From Paraburkholderia phenazinium (lineage in GTDB: Bacteria > Pseudomonadota > Gammaproteobacteria > Burkholderiales > Burkholderiaceae), in contig NZ_FNCJ01000013.1 in NCBI RefSeq assembly GCF_900100735.1, positions 1 to 64,000 of the forward strand: DNA of 64,000 bases. Direction: 5' to 3'. This document shows, piece by piece, positions 46,352-56,542 of the stretch. Every line of letters begins with the position of its first letter. Position 1 is the first letter of the stretch. The notes under the pieces are model-generated. The model was not told the DNA's origin, searched no databases, and saw only the letters and a list, made by a program, of their open reading frames with translations. Made by a program: the position numbers and the translations under genes.

Positions 46352-47929
46352 ATGAATCTTCGATCTTTCTTCAACACGTTTCAGCGCGACCTGCTGGCGG
46401 GCACCGTCGTGTTTCTCGTGGCGCTGCCGCTGTGCCTCGGCATTGCCAACGCTTCCGGCGTCGAGCCGTTTGCCGGCCTCGTGTCCGGCATCGTCGGCGG
46501 ACTGGTGGTGGCCGTCCTGAGTGGCTCGCGGCTGAGCGTCAGCGGCCCGGCGGCGGGCCTCGTCGTGATCGTCGTCGACGGTATCGCGCAGCTTGGCAGC
46601 TTCGCGGCGTTTCTGCTCGCGGTCCTGTTGTCGGGCGTCATCCAGTTCGGTTTCGGCATGCTCAAGGCGGGCCGCTTTGCGGCCTATGTGCCCTCGCCGG
46701 TCATCAAGGGCATGCTCGCTGCCATCGGCGTGCTACTGATCGTCAAGCAATTGCCGCTTGCGCTCGGCATCCCGGCCTCGCATGCGGCGCCAGCCGCTGC
46801 GCAGAACACGGCGGCGCTCGGCATTTCGACGCCGCTCGGCTCGATCTCGCTCACCGCCGCCGCGATCACCTTGCTGTCGATGGCCATTCTGGTCGGCTGG
46901 GAAACCCGCGCGCTGCGCCGCTTCACGCTGGTACGGTTAATACCGGCGCCGCTGGCCGTGGTCCTGCTGGGCATCGGCTCGACGTTACTGCTGGGTCTGC
47001 TGACACCGGGACTCGCGCTGCCTGCCGAACATCGCGTTGCACTGCCGCCGCTCGAATCGTTCGCGGCCTTGCAAGTGGCGCTGGAATGGGTCGACTTCGG
47101 TCCGCATTTCGCGCAACTCGTCAATCCTGACGTCTGGCGCGTAGCTATTACGCTGGCGATCGTCGCGAGTCTTGAAACGCTGCTGAGTCTCGAAGCGGTC
47201 GAGCAGATCGATCCGCAGCGCCGGGCCGCACCGCCGGATCGTGAACTCAAGGCACAAGGAGTGGGTAATCTGATCGCAGGCGCGATCGGCGGCCTGCCGA
47301 TCACCTCGGTGATCGTGCGCAGTTCCGCCAACGTTCATGCGGGCGCGCAGAGCCGGCTGTCGGCGATCATCCACGGCGTGCTGCTGCTCGTCAGCGTGTT
47401 CGCGCTCACCAGCGTCATCAATCTGATTCCGCTCGCCTGCCTCGCGGCGATCCTGATCTTCACCGGCTTCAAGCTGGCCAAACCATCATTGTTCATCGCC
47501 ATCGCACGGCAAGGTTTCGCGCCGTTTGCGCCCTTCATCGTCACGCTGGTGGGCGTGCTGGCGACCGACCTGCTGATCGGCATCGTGCTCGGCATACTGT
47601 GCAGCGTGTTGCTCGCGCTCTATGCGAACCTGCGCAGTCCGATCATGCTCGCGCAGCACGGCGATCACTATCTGCTGTCGTTTCGCAAGGACGTGTCGTT
47701 TCTCGGCAAAGTGCCGCTCAAGCACTATCTGCAACAGATCCCGGACGGTGCGACGTTGATCGTCGATGCGACGCGAGCCGATTTCGTCGATCACGACGTG
47801 CGCGAGTTGCTCGATACGTTTGTGGCCGATGCGCCGCGGCGCCAGATCGCCGTCGACGTGCGGCATCAGGTTCAGGCCCAGGCCCGCGCGGCACGCGGCT
47901 GGTCGATGCGGCGGCCGGCGGCGGAGTAG
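46352..47929 (+). CDS. SulP-family anion/bicarbonate transporter
   Basis: A 525-residue transporter with 12-14 helices. The SulP start is seen in FQRDLLAGTVVFLVALPLCLGIANASG (TM1 region), followed by GLVSGIVGGLVVAVLSGSRLSVSGPAAGL. A C-terminal STAS-like region (residues about 440-525, with IPDGATLIVDATRADFVDHDVRELL) is shorter than in eukaryotic SLC26. Position right after a carbonic anhydrase gene favours bicarbonate as substrate, as in SulP-carbonic anhydrase pairs and fusions known from other bacteria; sulfate remains possible. Confidence 0.88.
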   Translation: MNLRSFFNTFQRDLLAGTVVFLVALPLCLGIANASGVEPFAGLVSGIVGGLVVAVLSGSRLSVSGPAAGLVVIVVDGIAQLGSFAAFLLAVLLSGVIQFGFGMLKAGRFAAYVPSPVIKGMLAAIGVLLIVKQLPLALGIPASHAAPAAAQNTAALGISTPLGSISLTAAAITLLSMAILVGWETRALRRFTLVRLIPAPLAVVLLGIGSTLLLGLLTPGLALPAEHRVALPPLESFAALQVALEWVDFGPHFAQLVNPDVWRVAITLAIVASLETLLSLEAVEQIDPQRRAAPPDRELKAQGVGNLIAGAIGGLPITSVIVRSSANVHAGAQSRLSAIIHGVLLLVSVFALTSVINLIPLACLAAILIFTGFKLAKPSLFIAIARQGFAPFAPFIVTLVGVLATDLLIGIVLGILCSVLLALYANLRSPIMLAQHGDHYLLSFRKDVSFLGKVPLKHYLQQIPDGATLIVDATRADFVDHDVRELLDTFVADAPRRQIAVDVRHQVQAQARAARGWSMRRPAAE

Positions 47930-47973
47930 CAGTGAAGCGACGAGCGTCAAGCCGGATCGAACCCACCGCGCGG

Positions 47974-48012
47974 TAAAAAAGAAGCCCTGTGCTTTTCACG
48001 GCACAGGGCTTC
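47974..48012 (-). terminator. terminator after leuA
   Basis: A 12-bp perfect stem (GAAGCCCTGTGC with GCACAGGGCTTC) with an 8-base loop is followed on the minus strand by TTTTTT. It may also serve the convergent SulP gene. Confidence 0.9.
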
Positions 48013-48057
48013 GACGCGGTTCACAGCAGCGGATCAGGACGCCATCCGCTGCACGGC

Positions 48058-49611
48058 TTACACGCCTTCCGAGCGTTGCGGATTCAGCTTGTCGACGTTC
48101 GAATACAGCTTGTTGAGCGCCGAAATATAAGCCTTCGCCGAAGCCGCGACGATGTCCGGATCGGTGCCGACGCCGTTGACGATGCGCCCGCTCTTCGACA
48201 GCCGCACCGTCACTTCGCCCTGCGCCTGGGTGCCGGTGGTGATGGCGTTCACCGAATACAGCAGCAGCTCCGAGCCGCTGCCGACTTCCGTTTCGATCGC
48301 GTTGAGCGTCGCATCCACCGGGCCGTTGCCGCGCGCTTCGCCGGTCACTTCCTTGCCTTCGACCGTGAACACGACGCGCGCATGCGGCTGCTCGCCGGTT
48401 TCCGAGTGCTGCGACAGCGACAGGAACTTGTAGTGTTCTTTTTCCTGCGCCTCTGCGGATTCTTCGGTGACGATCGCGATGATGTCTTCGTCGAAAATCT
48501 CCGACTTGCGATCCGCCAATTCCTTGAAGCGGGCAAACGCCGTGTTCAATTCGCCTTCGCCGTCCAGCGACACGCCGAGTTCCTGCAGGCGCTGCTTGAA
48601 CGCGTTACGGCCTGACAGCTTGCCGAGCACGATCTTGTTCGCGCTCCAGCCCACATCTTCGGCGCGCATGATTTCGTAGGTGTCGCGCGCCTTCAGCACG
48701 CCGTCCTGGTGGATGCCCGATGCATGTGCAAACGCATTCGCGCCGACCACGGCCTTGTTCGGCTGCACCACGAAACCGGTGATCTGCGAGACGAGTTTCG
48801 AAGCCGGCACGATTTGCGTCGTGTCGATGCCAAGATCGAGGCCGAAGTAGTCCTTGCGGGTCTTCACCGCCATGACGATTTCTTCGAGCGAGGTATTGCC
48901 CGCGCGCTCGCCGAGTCCGTTGATGGTGCACTCCACCTGACGCGCGCCGCCGATCTGCACGCCGGCGAGCGAGTTCGCCACCGCCATGCCGAGGTCGTTA
49001 TGGCAGTGCACGGAGAACACCGCCTTGTCCGAATTCGGAATCCGCTCACGCAGCGTCTTGACCAGTTGACCGTAAAGCTCCGGAACGCCGTAGCCGACCG
49101 TATCCGCGATATTGATGGTGGTCGCGCCTTCGGCAATCACGGCTTCCAGCACGCGGCACAGGAAATCCATGTCCGAGCGGCTGCCGTCTTCTGGCGAGAA
49201 TTCCACGTCATTGGTGAACTTGCGCGCAAATCGCACCGCCAGCTTGGCCTGCTCGAACACCTGATCCGGCGTCATGCGCAGCTTCTTTTCCATATGCAGC
49301 GGCGACGTTGCGATGAACGTGTGGATGCGGAAATGATCGGCGGGTTTGAGCGCGTCAGCGGCGCGCTGGATGTCCTTGTCGTTGGCGCGGGCGAGCGAAC
49401 AGACGGTGCTGTCCTTGATCATCGAGGCAATCGTGTGGATCGCGTCGAAGTCGCCGTTCGAGCTGGCCGCAAAGCCGGCTTCGATGATGTCCACCTTCAT
49501 CCGCTCCAATTGCTTGGCGATGCGGATTTTTTCTTCCTTCGTCATCGACGCACCGGGCGATTGCTCGCCATCGCGCAACGTCGTGTCGAATATGATCAGT
49601 TTGTCTGCCAT
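48058..49611 (-). CDS. leuA: 2-isopropylmalate synthase
   Basis: A 517-residue enzyme for the first committed step of leucine synthesis: acetyl-CoA plus 2-ketoisovalerate. The catalytic TIM-barrel starts with FDTTLRDGEQSPGASM; metal-site His residues lie in SVHCHNDLGMAVANSLAG and ASGIHQDGVLK. The C-terminal regulatory domain, through which leucine inhibits, covers about residues 390-517. AGGAG lies eight bases before ATG 49611. It follows pssA in the ilv-psd-pssA-leuA cluster but has its own promoter. Confidence 0.96.
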   Translation of the reverse strand: MADKLIIFDTTLRDGEQSPGASMTKEEKIRIAKQLERMKVDIIEAGFAASSNGDFDAIHTIASMIKDSTVCSLARANDKDIQRAADALKPADHFRIHTFIATSPLHMEKKLRMTPDQVFEQAKLAVRFARKFTNDVEFSPEDGSRSDMDFLCRVLEAVIAEGATTINIADTVGYGVPELYGQLVKTLRERIPNSDKAVFSVHCHNDLGMAVANSLAGVQIGGARQVECTINGLGERAGNTSLEEIVMAVKTRKDYFGLDLGIDTTQIVPASKLVSQITGFVVQPNKAVVGANAFAHASGIHQDGVLKARDTYEIMRAEDVGWSANKIVLGKLSGRNAFKQRLQELGVSLDGEGELNTAFARFKELADRKSEIFDEDIIAIVTEESAEAQEKEHYKFLSLSQHSETGEQPHARVVFTVEGKEVTGEARGNGPVDATLNAIETEVGSGSELLLYSVNAITTGTQAQGEVTVRLSKSGRIVNGVGTDPDIVAASAKAYISALNKLYSNVDKLNPQRSEGV

Positions 49612-49816
49612 CTCGGGTCTCCTGGGAGGATTCGGTCGATCGTGGGATCGAAAAGCGGAATTCGGCTGTTTGCGCCACCGCAGGCGACGCCAAACAACGA
49701 ACGAGGCAGACGGGGGGCGAAAACGATCAGCGCGGTAGGGGCGCTAGCGCTAGCACGCATAGCGGCGCGCCGGCTTGAAGAGACAGGAAGGGGAACTGAA
49801 AAGTAACCATCTGGTG

Positions 49817-49845
49817 ACTATAGCGATATTCGCATAATCGCGCAA
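49817..49845 (-). promoter_or_regulatory. leuA promoter
   Basis: On the minus strand TTGCGC (-35, 49845-49840), a 17-base spacer and TATAGT (-10, 49822-49817) lie about 206 bases upstream of the leuA start. Confidence 0.6.
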
Positions 49846-49895
49846 TTGGCTTGATTCCTGCCCCAAAGACGGGCAGGCCGGCGTATGCCACAACG

Positions 49896-49925
49896 AAAAA
49901 CGGCAGCCCGGAGGCTGCCGTTTTG
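49896..49925. terminator. terminator after pssA
   Basis: A 12-bp stem (AAAACGGCAGCC with GGCTGCCGTTTT) has a 4-base loop. On the minus strand it ends in TTTTTCG, 73 bases past the pssA stop codon. Confidence 0.85.
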
Positions 49926-49997
49926 CTCTTCTCTTCTCTTCTCTTCCCTGCCCTGCCGGCAAGCTGCGTTCAGCGGGCAAGCAAGCAGGCCGGCGGG

Positions 49998-50867
49998 TCA
50001 CCGCTCGCGCTGTACCGAGCGTGCCGGATTGGCTCTGCCCCGCAAGGTCTGATAGCCCCAGAACACGTAGCCGGACAGGCCATACAGGACGAACAGGCCG
50101 AACAGCATCAGCGGCGGGTCCGACGACACCAGCACGAACGCCATCACCACCAGCAGGATGACGCCGAACGGCACCCGGTGCCGCACGTCGAGCGCCTTGC
50201 CGCTGTAGAACGGTGCATTCGACACCATAGTCACGCCGGCGTAAATGGTCAGCACGAAGGCGACCCACGGCAGCCAGACCAGCTTGACCGGCACGCGGTT
50301 GTCGGTGGCAAGCCACACGAAACCGGCAATCAGCGCCGCGGCCGCCGGACTCGGCATGCCCTGGAAGAAGCGCTTGTCGACCACGCCGATGTTGGTGTTG
50401 AAACGCGCCAGACGCAGCGCCGCGCCCGAACAGTAGACAAACGCCGCGAGCCAGCCCCAGCGGCCCAGGTCCTTCAGCACCCATTCGTACATGACGAGCG
50501 CCGGCGCGACGCCGAACGACACCATGTCCGAGAGGCTGTCGAACTGTTCGCCGAATGCGCTTTGCGTATGCGTCATCCGCGCGACGCGGCCGTCCATGCC
50601 GTCGAGCACCATGGCGACGAAAATCGCAATCGCGGCGACCTCGAAGCGCACGTTCATGGCCTGCACCACCGCGAAAAAGCCGCAGAACAGCGCTGCGGTG
50701 GTAAACGCGTTGGGCAGCAGGTAAATGCCGCGCTTCCTCAGAAACTGCTGGCGCGCGGCACGGCGGCTGTCGATCGGCACAGCTTCCTGCGCCATCGGCT
50801 TGTTGCGGCGAAACGGCCGCGGCTGCGGAGCCGCGTTGTTACGGGGACGACGCTTGAATGCGGCCAT
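49998..50867 (-). CDS. pssA: CDP-diacylglycerol-serine O-phosphatidyltransferase
   Basis: A 289-residue membrane enzyme making phosphatidylserine from CDP-diacylglycerol and serine. The CDP-alcohol transferase motif, DG-x2-AR-x8-G-x3-D-x3-D, is intact in DGMDGRVARM through GEQFDSLSD. About eight hydrophobic helices follow a basic, Arg/Pro-rich N-terminus of some 45 residues. It lies 23 bases after psd on the same strand, so the two phosphatidylethanolamine-pathway steps are co-transcribed. Confidence 0.95.
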   Translation of the reverse strand: MAAFKRRPRNNAAPQPRPFRRNKPMAQEAVPIDSRRAARQQFLRKRGIYLLPNAFTTAALFCGFFAVVQAMNVRFEVAAIAIFVAMVLDGMDGRVARMTHTQSAFGEQFDSLSDMVSFGVAPALVMYEWVLKDLGRWGWLAAFVYCSGAALRLARFNTNIGVVDKRFFQGMPSPAAAALIAGFVWLATDNRVPVKLVWLPWVAFVLTIYAGVTMVSNAPFYSGKALDVRHRVPFGVILLVVMAFVLVSSDPPLMLFGLFVLYGLSGYVFWGYQTLRGRANPARSVQRER

Positions 50868-50890
50868 CGGAAAACCTCCTTTGTGCCGCT

Positions 50891-51535
50891 TTACAGTTCG
50901 AGTTCAGCCAGAATCGTCGACGACGCCGAAACCTTTTCGCCAATCGACACGCGCGGACGGCTGCCCACCGGCAGATACACGTCGACGCGCGAACCGAAGC
51001 GGATGAAGCCGTAGCGTTGACCGCGCGTGAGCGGTTCGCCGGCACGCACGTAGCAGAGAATGCGGCGGGCGATCAAGCCGGCGATCTGCACCGAGGTCAC
51101 CGTATGGCCGCTGGCAGTTTCGATCACCAGCGCGTTACGCTCGTTTTCGGTCGACGCCTTGTCCACAGCGGCGTTCAGGTACGCGCCCGGGAAATATTCG
51201 ACCTTCGAAATCGCACCGTCCACCGGCGAGCGTTGCGAGTGGACATTGAACACGTTCATGAACACGCTGATTTTCAGCGCTTCACGATTGGCATACGGAT
51301 CGTGCGCCGTTTCGACGGCGACGATGCGGCCGTCAGCCGGGCACAGCACGGCGTTGGGCTGCGAGGGGATGGGACGAGCCGGATCGCGGAAAAACTGTAC
51401 AACGAAGATCAGCAGCAGCCAGAACGGCCAGGCAAAGCCGAATCCCGCGAAGGCATGGATCAACAACGCAACGACGGCCGCGATGGCGATAAAAGGCCAG
51501 CCTTCGCGCGCGATGATCGGATGAGGGTAATTCAT
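50891..51535 (-). CDS. psd: phosphatidylserine decarboxylase proenzyme
   Basis: A 214-residue proenzyme of the short type. The self-cleavage site is Gly181-Ser182 (RFGSRVDVYLP), which yields the pyruvoyl group. An N-terminal membrane segment (about 13-48) anchors it; conserved His is seen in NVFNVHSQRSPVDG. It converts phosphatidylserine to phosphatidylethanolamine. It follows ilvC beyond a terminator and precedes pssA. Confidence 0.95.
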   Translation of the reverse strand: MNYPHPIIAREGWPFIAIAAVVALLIHAFAGFGFAWPFWLLLIFVVQFFRDPARPIPSQPNAVLCPADGRIVAVETAHDPYANREALKISVFMNVFNVHSQRSPVDGAISKVEYFPGAYLNAAVDKASTENERNALVIETASGHTVTSVQIAGLIARRILCYVRAGEPLTRGQRYGFIRFGSRVDVYLPVGSRPRVSIGEKVSASSTILAELEL

Positions 51536-51577
51536 GGATGGATTGGCTTCTGTATTTTTGTAAAACCGTAGGATAGC

Positions 51578-51616
51578 AAAAGCCGCCCAGGGTTCAGCAC
51601 CCTTGGACGGCTTTTT
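51578..51616. terminator. terminator between ilvC and psd
   Basis: An inverted repeat, AAAAGCCG with CGGCTTTT extended by partly paired inner bases, has T-runs on both strands. On the minus strand it lies 55 bases past the ilvC stop. Confidence 0.8.
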
Positions 51617-51670
51617 GACATGTCAGACGCGTGCGGGAGTCCGCCGCGCCCGACAAGAGTGACAACTGGC

Positions 51671-52687
<1,017 letters not shown>

Positions 52688-52810
52688 GTCTGTTCCTTGG
52701 CTAAATTCGGTGAAATCGGTGAAATTCAAATAATGCGTGGGTGTTGCATGGCCGGGTGGGTGCAGGCACTGCCCGGCCTCGATCAATAGATAGAAAGACT
52801 AAATCCGGCG

Positions 52811-53302
52811 TCAAACCTTCAGAATGCGTTCGCCGCGACCGATCCCCGAGCTGCCCGTGCGGACCGTTTCGAGAATCGCGGTGGCGTCGAGCCCTTCAAT
52901 GAAGGCATCGAGCTTGTCGCTCGCGCCTGTCAGTTCGATCGTATAGGTCTTTTCGGTGACGTCGATGATACGGCCGCGGAAGATATCCGACATCCGTTTC
53001 ATCTCTTCACGTTCCTTGCCGACCGCCCTTACCTTGATCAACATCAGCTCGCGCTCGATGTGGGCGCCCTCGGTCAGGTCGACCACTTTCACCACCTCGA
53101 TCAGGCGGTTCAAATGCTTCGTGATCTGTTCGATCACGTCATCCGAGCCAATGGAAACGATGGTCATGCGCGACAGCGAATGGTCTTCGGTCGGAGCCAC
53201 CGTCAAGGTTTCAATGTTGTACCCGCGTGCGGAAAAGAGGCCGACCACGCGCGAGAGCGCGCCCGGTTCGTTTTCCAGCAGGACGGAAATAATGTGTCTC
53301 AT
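52811..53302 (-). CDS. ilvN: acetolactate synthase small (regulatory) subunit
   Basis: A 163-residue regulatory subunit with an N-terminal ACT domain (MRHIISVLLENEPGALSRVVGLFSARGYNI, given by its ends MRHIISVLLEN and SRVVGLFSARG) that binds valine for feedback control, and a C-terminal ferredoxin-like domain. It matches IlvH/IlvN of the 160-residue type. It follows ilvB by 114 bases and precedes ilvC. Confidence 0.95.
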   Translation of the reverse strand: MRHIISVLLENEPGALSRVVGLFSARGYNIETLTVAPTEDHSLSRMTIVSIGSDDVIEQITKHLNRLIEVVKVVDLTEGAHIERELMLIKVRAVGKEREEMKRMSDIFRGRIIDVTEKTYTIELTGASDKLDAFIEGLDATAILETVRTGSSGIGRGERILKV

Positions 53303-53416
53303 GGTTTCGCTTCTTCCAGATGTTTTGTCGACGTATGCGAGCCGGTTCGCGCCGCTTCGTCCGCCCTCGCCTTTTGTGGAGGCGCGCAGGGCGAAGCCGA
53401 CGCTATAGAACCGTCG

Positions 53417-55180
53417 TTATAGATCTTCCGAACCGAGCAGCATCTCAGTGATGCCCTTACCGGCCTGAACCATCGGCCAGACGTTTTCGGTCGGATCGGT
53501 CTGAAAGTCGAGAAACACCGTGCGGTCCTTCAGGCGCAGCGCTTCCTTCAGCGCCGGCTCGACGTCCGCGGTCCTCTCAATCCGCATGCCGACATGGCCG
53601 TAGGCCTCGGCGAGCTTCACGAAATCCGGCAGCGCATCCATATAGGAATGCGAATAGCGCTTGCTGTACTCGATCTGCTGCCACTGGCGCACCATGCCCA
53701 GATAGCGGTTGTTCAGCGAAATGATCTTGATGGGCGTCTCGTACTGCTTGCAGGTCGAGAGTTCCTGGATACACATCTGGATCGAGCCTTCGCCCGTGAT
53801 ACAGAGCACGTCGTCGTCCGGGTGCGCCATCTTCACGCCCATCGCCGCCGGCAGGCCAAAGCCCATCGTGCCGAGACCACCGGAATTGATCCAGCGGCGC
53901 GGCTTATTGAAGCGATAGAACTGCGCCGCCCACATCTGGTGCTGGCCGACGTCCGAACACACGAAGGCATTGCCGTCGGTCAGCTCGTAGGCCTTTTCCA
54001 CCACGTACTGCGGCTTGATGATGTCGCTCTTGCGATCGAACTTCAGGCAGTCTTTGGCGCGCCAGGCTTCGATGTCCTTCCACCAGTCAGCAAGCGCCGC
54101 GGTGTCGGGGCCATGTTCGGCCGTCTGCAACTGCTCGATCAGCTCTTTGAGCACTTCCTTGACGTCGCCGACGATCGGAATGTCGACCTTGACGCGCTTG
54201 GAAATGGAGGACGGATCGATGTCGATATGGATGATCTTGCGCGGCCGCGACGCGAAGTGCGCCGGATCGCCGATCACACGGTCGTCGAAGCGCGCACCAA
54301 TGGCGATCAGCACGTCGCAGTGCTGCATGGCCATGTTGGCTTCGTAGGTGCCGTGCATGCCGAGCATGCCGAGGAATTTCTTGTCGCTCGCGCGGTAGCC
54401 GCCCAGACCCATCAACGTGTTGGTGACCGGGTAGCCGAGCAGATCGGCGAACTGGTTCAGCTCACGCGCCGCATCCGCGAGGATGATGCCGCCGCCGGTG
54501 TAGATATACGGACGCTTCGCGCCGAGCAGCAAGGACACAGCCTTGCGGATCTGGCCGGAGTGGCCCTTCGTCACCGGGTTGTACGAACGCAGCGAGACCG
54601 TCTTGAGCGGCTCGTACTGGCAAGGCGTCTTCGACACGTCTTTCGGAATGTCGATCAGCACCGGGCCGGGCCGGCCAGTACGGGCGATATAGAACGCTTT
54701 TTTGACAGTCGCGGCGAGGTCGCGCACGTCCTTCACGAGGAAGTTGTGCTTCACGCAGGGACGCGTGATGCCGACCGTGTCGCACTCCTGAAACGCATCC
54801 TGGCCGATGGCGGCCGTAGGCACCTGGCCGCTGATCACCACCAGAGGAATCGAATCCATGTAGGCGGTAGCGATGCCGGTCACCGCATTGGTGACACCGG
54901 GGCCGGAGGTCACGAGACAGACGCCGACCTTGCCCGTGGAACGCGCATAGGCGTCCGCGGCATGGACTGCGGCTTGTTCGTGGCGCACGAGGACGTGCTG
55001 GAATTTGTCCTGCTTGTACAGCTCGTCGTAGATGTAGAGTACCGAGCCGCCAGGATAGCCCCACACAAACTCGACGTCTTCGTCGGCCAATGCGCGCATG
55101 AGCACGGTGGCGCCGATAGAGTCAGTTTCGCGATGGGAAGTCGTATCCGACGTGGAGAATTCCGCGCTGGGCATATTCAT
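53417..55180 (-). CDS. ilvB: acetolactate synthase large (catalytic) subunit
   Basis: A 587-residue thiamine-diphosphate enzyme. The catalytic Glu region is VWGYPGGSVLYIYDELYK with RHEQAAVHAADAYARSTG; the ThDP/Mg motif begins GEGSIQMCIQELSTC. It makes acetolactate or acetohydroxybutyrate for valine, leucine and isoleucine. ATG 55180 follows AAGGTG; an in-frame ATG two codons on is an alternative. First gene of ilvB-ilvN-ilvC. Confidence 0.96.
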   Translation of the reverse strand: MNMPSAEFSTSDTTSHRETDSIGATVLMRALADEDVEFVWGYPGGSVLYIYDELYKQDKFQHVLVRHEQAAVHAADAYARSTGKVGVCLVTSGPGVTNAVTGIATAYMDSIPLVVISGQVPTAAIGQDAFQECDTVGITRPCVKHNFLVKDVRDLAATVKKAFYIARTGRPGPVLIDIPKDVSKTPCQYEPLKTVSLRSYNPVTKGHSGQIRKAVSLLLGAKRPYIYTGGGIILADAARELNQFADLLGYPVTNTLMGLGGYRASDKKFLGMLGMHGTYEANMAMQHCDVLIAIGARFDDRVIGDPAHFASRPRKIIHIDIDPSSISKRVKVDIPIVGDVKEVLKELIEQLQTAEHGPDTAALADWWKDIEAWRAKDCLKFDRKSDIIKPQYVVEKAYELTDGNAFVCSDVGQHQMWAAQFYRFNKPRRWINSGGLGTMGFGLPAAMGVKMAHPDDDVLCITGEGSIQMCIQELSTCKQYETPIKIISLNNRYLGMVRQWQQIEYSKRYSHSYMDALPDFVKLAEAYGHVGMRIERTADVEPALKEALRLKDRTVFLDFQTDPTENVWPMVQAGKGITEMLLGSEDL

Positions 55181-55531
55181 TCATTCACCTTTCGAAATTT
55201 CGGCAAAAATTTGATCGGGTGCTCTCTGCCGGGCTTGTGGCTCGGGTTCAAGCGGCGCGTCCACTTTGACAGGTGAGCTTCTTGGGCCACACCTCAAATG
55301 AGACAAGTCACTTATGTTGCGAACCGTCGAAGATATCTGCTGAGCGCGGGATGGTCAAGAAAATATTTCCGTAGCACCTGCAACCGCGCCACGGAAAGGG
55401 TCGAAAAATTGCCATAAGTATCAATACCGCTGCGTGTTTTTCCCCAGCGGGCCGAAAGTTTGTTAGCATCCGCCAGTTTTACGACAATTTCGATCGATTA
55501 CGCGCACGCTCGCTGCGCCGACCCCCAACGG
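55181..55531. other. divergent ilvB / sigma-factor intergenic region
   Basis: These 351 bases separate the divergent ilvB and ECF sigma genes. They hold the ilvB promoter and an approximately 140-base ilvB leader in which I see no leader peptide rich in Ile, Val or Leu codons. On the plus side an extended -10-like TGtTAGCAT occurs near 55463-55471, without a clear -35. Confidence 0.55.
55330..55358 (-). promoter_or_regulatory. ilvB operon promoter
   Basis: On the minus strand TTGACC (-35, 55358-55353), a 17-base spacer and TATCTT (-10, 55335-55330) lie about 150 bases upstream of ilvB. Confidence 0.65.
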
Positions 55532-56095
55532 ATGGCATCAGACAAGGAACTCGCCGATTTTCTGGCGGGCGTCGAAAGGCGCGCGTTCAAGCAGACGGTC
55601 TACGCCGTGCGGGACGACGACGCCTCGCTCGACATCGTGCAAGACGCGATGATCAAGCTCGCCGAAAAATATGGCGACCGTCCAGCAGCCGAACTTCCGC
55701 TGCTGTTTCAGCGTATTCTGCAAAATGCGATGCACGACTATTTTCGTCGGCAGAAAGTGCGCAATACTTGGGTCAGCCTGTTCTCCTCGCTCGGCAACGC
55801 CGAGGACGACGAATTCGACCCTTTGGAGACATTCGAAGCACAAGAAGGCTCGGTAGGTGCCGAGAGTAGCGAACAGAGGCTGGAGCGCGAACAAGTCTTA
55901 CAGTTGATTGACGACGAGATCCAAAAATTACCGACACGTCAACGGGAGGCGTTTCTCATGCGTTATTGGGAAGATATGGATGTCGCCGAGACTGCTGCTG
56001 CGATGGGCTGCTCCGAAGGCAGTGTGAAAACACATTGCTCGCGGGCCACTCATACGCTGGCACAAGCGCTCAAGGCCAAAGGAATCACGCTATGA
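55532..56095 (+). CDS. ECF-type RNA polymerase sigma factor
   Basis: A 187-residue sigma factor with region 2 at about residues 15-80 (ASLDIVQDAMIKLAEKYG, then NAMHDYFRRQKVRN) and region 4 at about 125-180 (LPTRQREAFLMRYWEDM, then GCSEGSVKTHCSRATHTL). An acidic linker of about 35 residues joins them. The start ATG 55532 gives MASDKELADFL; no good Shine-Dalgarno is seen. The next gene overlaps by 4 bases (ATGA) and encodes a single-TM protein, the usual position of an anti-sigma factor. Targets and signal are unknown. Confidence 0.85.
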   Translation: MASDKELADFLAGVERRAFKQTVYAVRDDDASLDIVQDAMIKLAEKYGDRPAAELPLLFQRILQNAMHDYFRRQKVRNTWVSLFSSLGNAEDDEFDPLETFEAQEGSVGAESSEQRLEREQVLQLIDDEIQKLPTRQREAFLMRYWEDMDVAETAAAMGCSEGSVKTHCSRATHTLAQALKAKGITL

Positions 56096-56526
56096 GCTCC
56101 TCTCTCGATACTAAAGAACTCGAGTTTGCAACGCAGATCCGCCGCGCGCTCGATGAAAACGCTGCCAGCATTTCCCCCGCCGCCGTCGACCGGCTCGCCG
56201 TGGCGCGCCGCGCCGCGCTCGCCCGCAAAAAGCCCGAGCCGGTTGCCGCGCCGGTGTTCGTGCCGGCCTTTGCCGGCGCCGCCGGGGCCCTCTCCGGCAT
56301 GCCGCAAGCCGAAGCCCCGCAGCGCCGCCGTTCGCCGCTGCGCCGCTTTGCGCTCGCCTGGCCGCTGGCCGCACTGGTGGTGAGCCTGGTGGCGATCGCC
56401 TACTGGGAAGACCAGCAACGCACCGCTGAACTCGCCGATATTGATGCAGCCATGCTGAGCGACAACCTGCCGCTCAACGCCTATCTCGATCACGGCTTCA
56501 ACGCGTATCTGTCGCGCGCGCACTGA
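56092..56526 (+). CDS. DUF3619 single-TM protein, candidate anti-sigma factor
   Basis: A 144-residue protein: a cytoplasmic N-terminal part of about 85 residues with two short helices (KELEFATQIRRALDE and AAVDRLAVARRAAL) and a basic stop RRRSPLRR, one transmembrane helix at about 86-105, and some 38 residues outside. This is anti-sigma topology, but the zinc-binding HxxxCxxC motif of ZAS anti-sigma factors is absent. It overlaps the sigma gene by 4 bases, so the two are made together. The anti-sigma role is inferred from position and topology only. Confidence 0.7.
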   Translation: MSSSLDTKELEFATQIRRALDENAASISPAAVDRLAVARRAALARKKPEPVAAPVFVPAFAGAAGALSGMPQAEAPQRRRSPLRRFALAWPLAALVVSLVAIAYWEDQQRTAELADIDAAMLSDNLPLNAYLDHGFNAYLSRAH

Positions 56527-56542
56527 GCGGGAGACTCTACGG

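Larger units (their letters stand above)
49612..49997 (-). other. leuA leader and pssA-leuA intergenic region
   Basis: These 386 bases hold the pssA terminator, the leuA promoter and an approximately 200-base leuA leader. The leader contains an ATG at 49760 opening a 54-codon frame that ends 16 bases inside leuA; it has five Leu codons without a run and no good ribosome binding site. No other gene is seen. Confidence 0.6.

Noticed and set aside
55181..55330. Branched-chain amino acid attenuator in the ilvB leader
   Set aside because: No leader peptide with Ile, Val or Leu runs and no terminator hairpin before ilvB can be seen on the minus strand.
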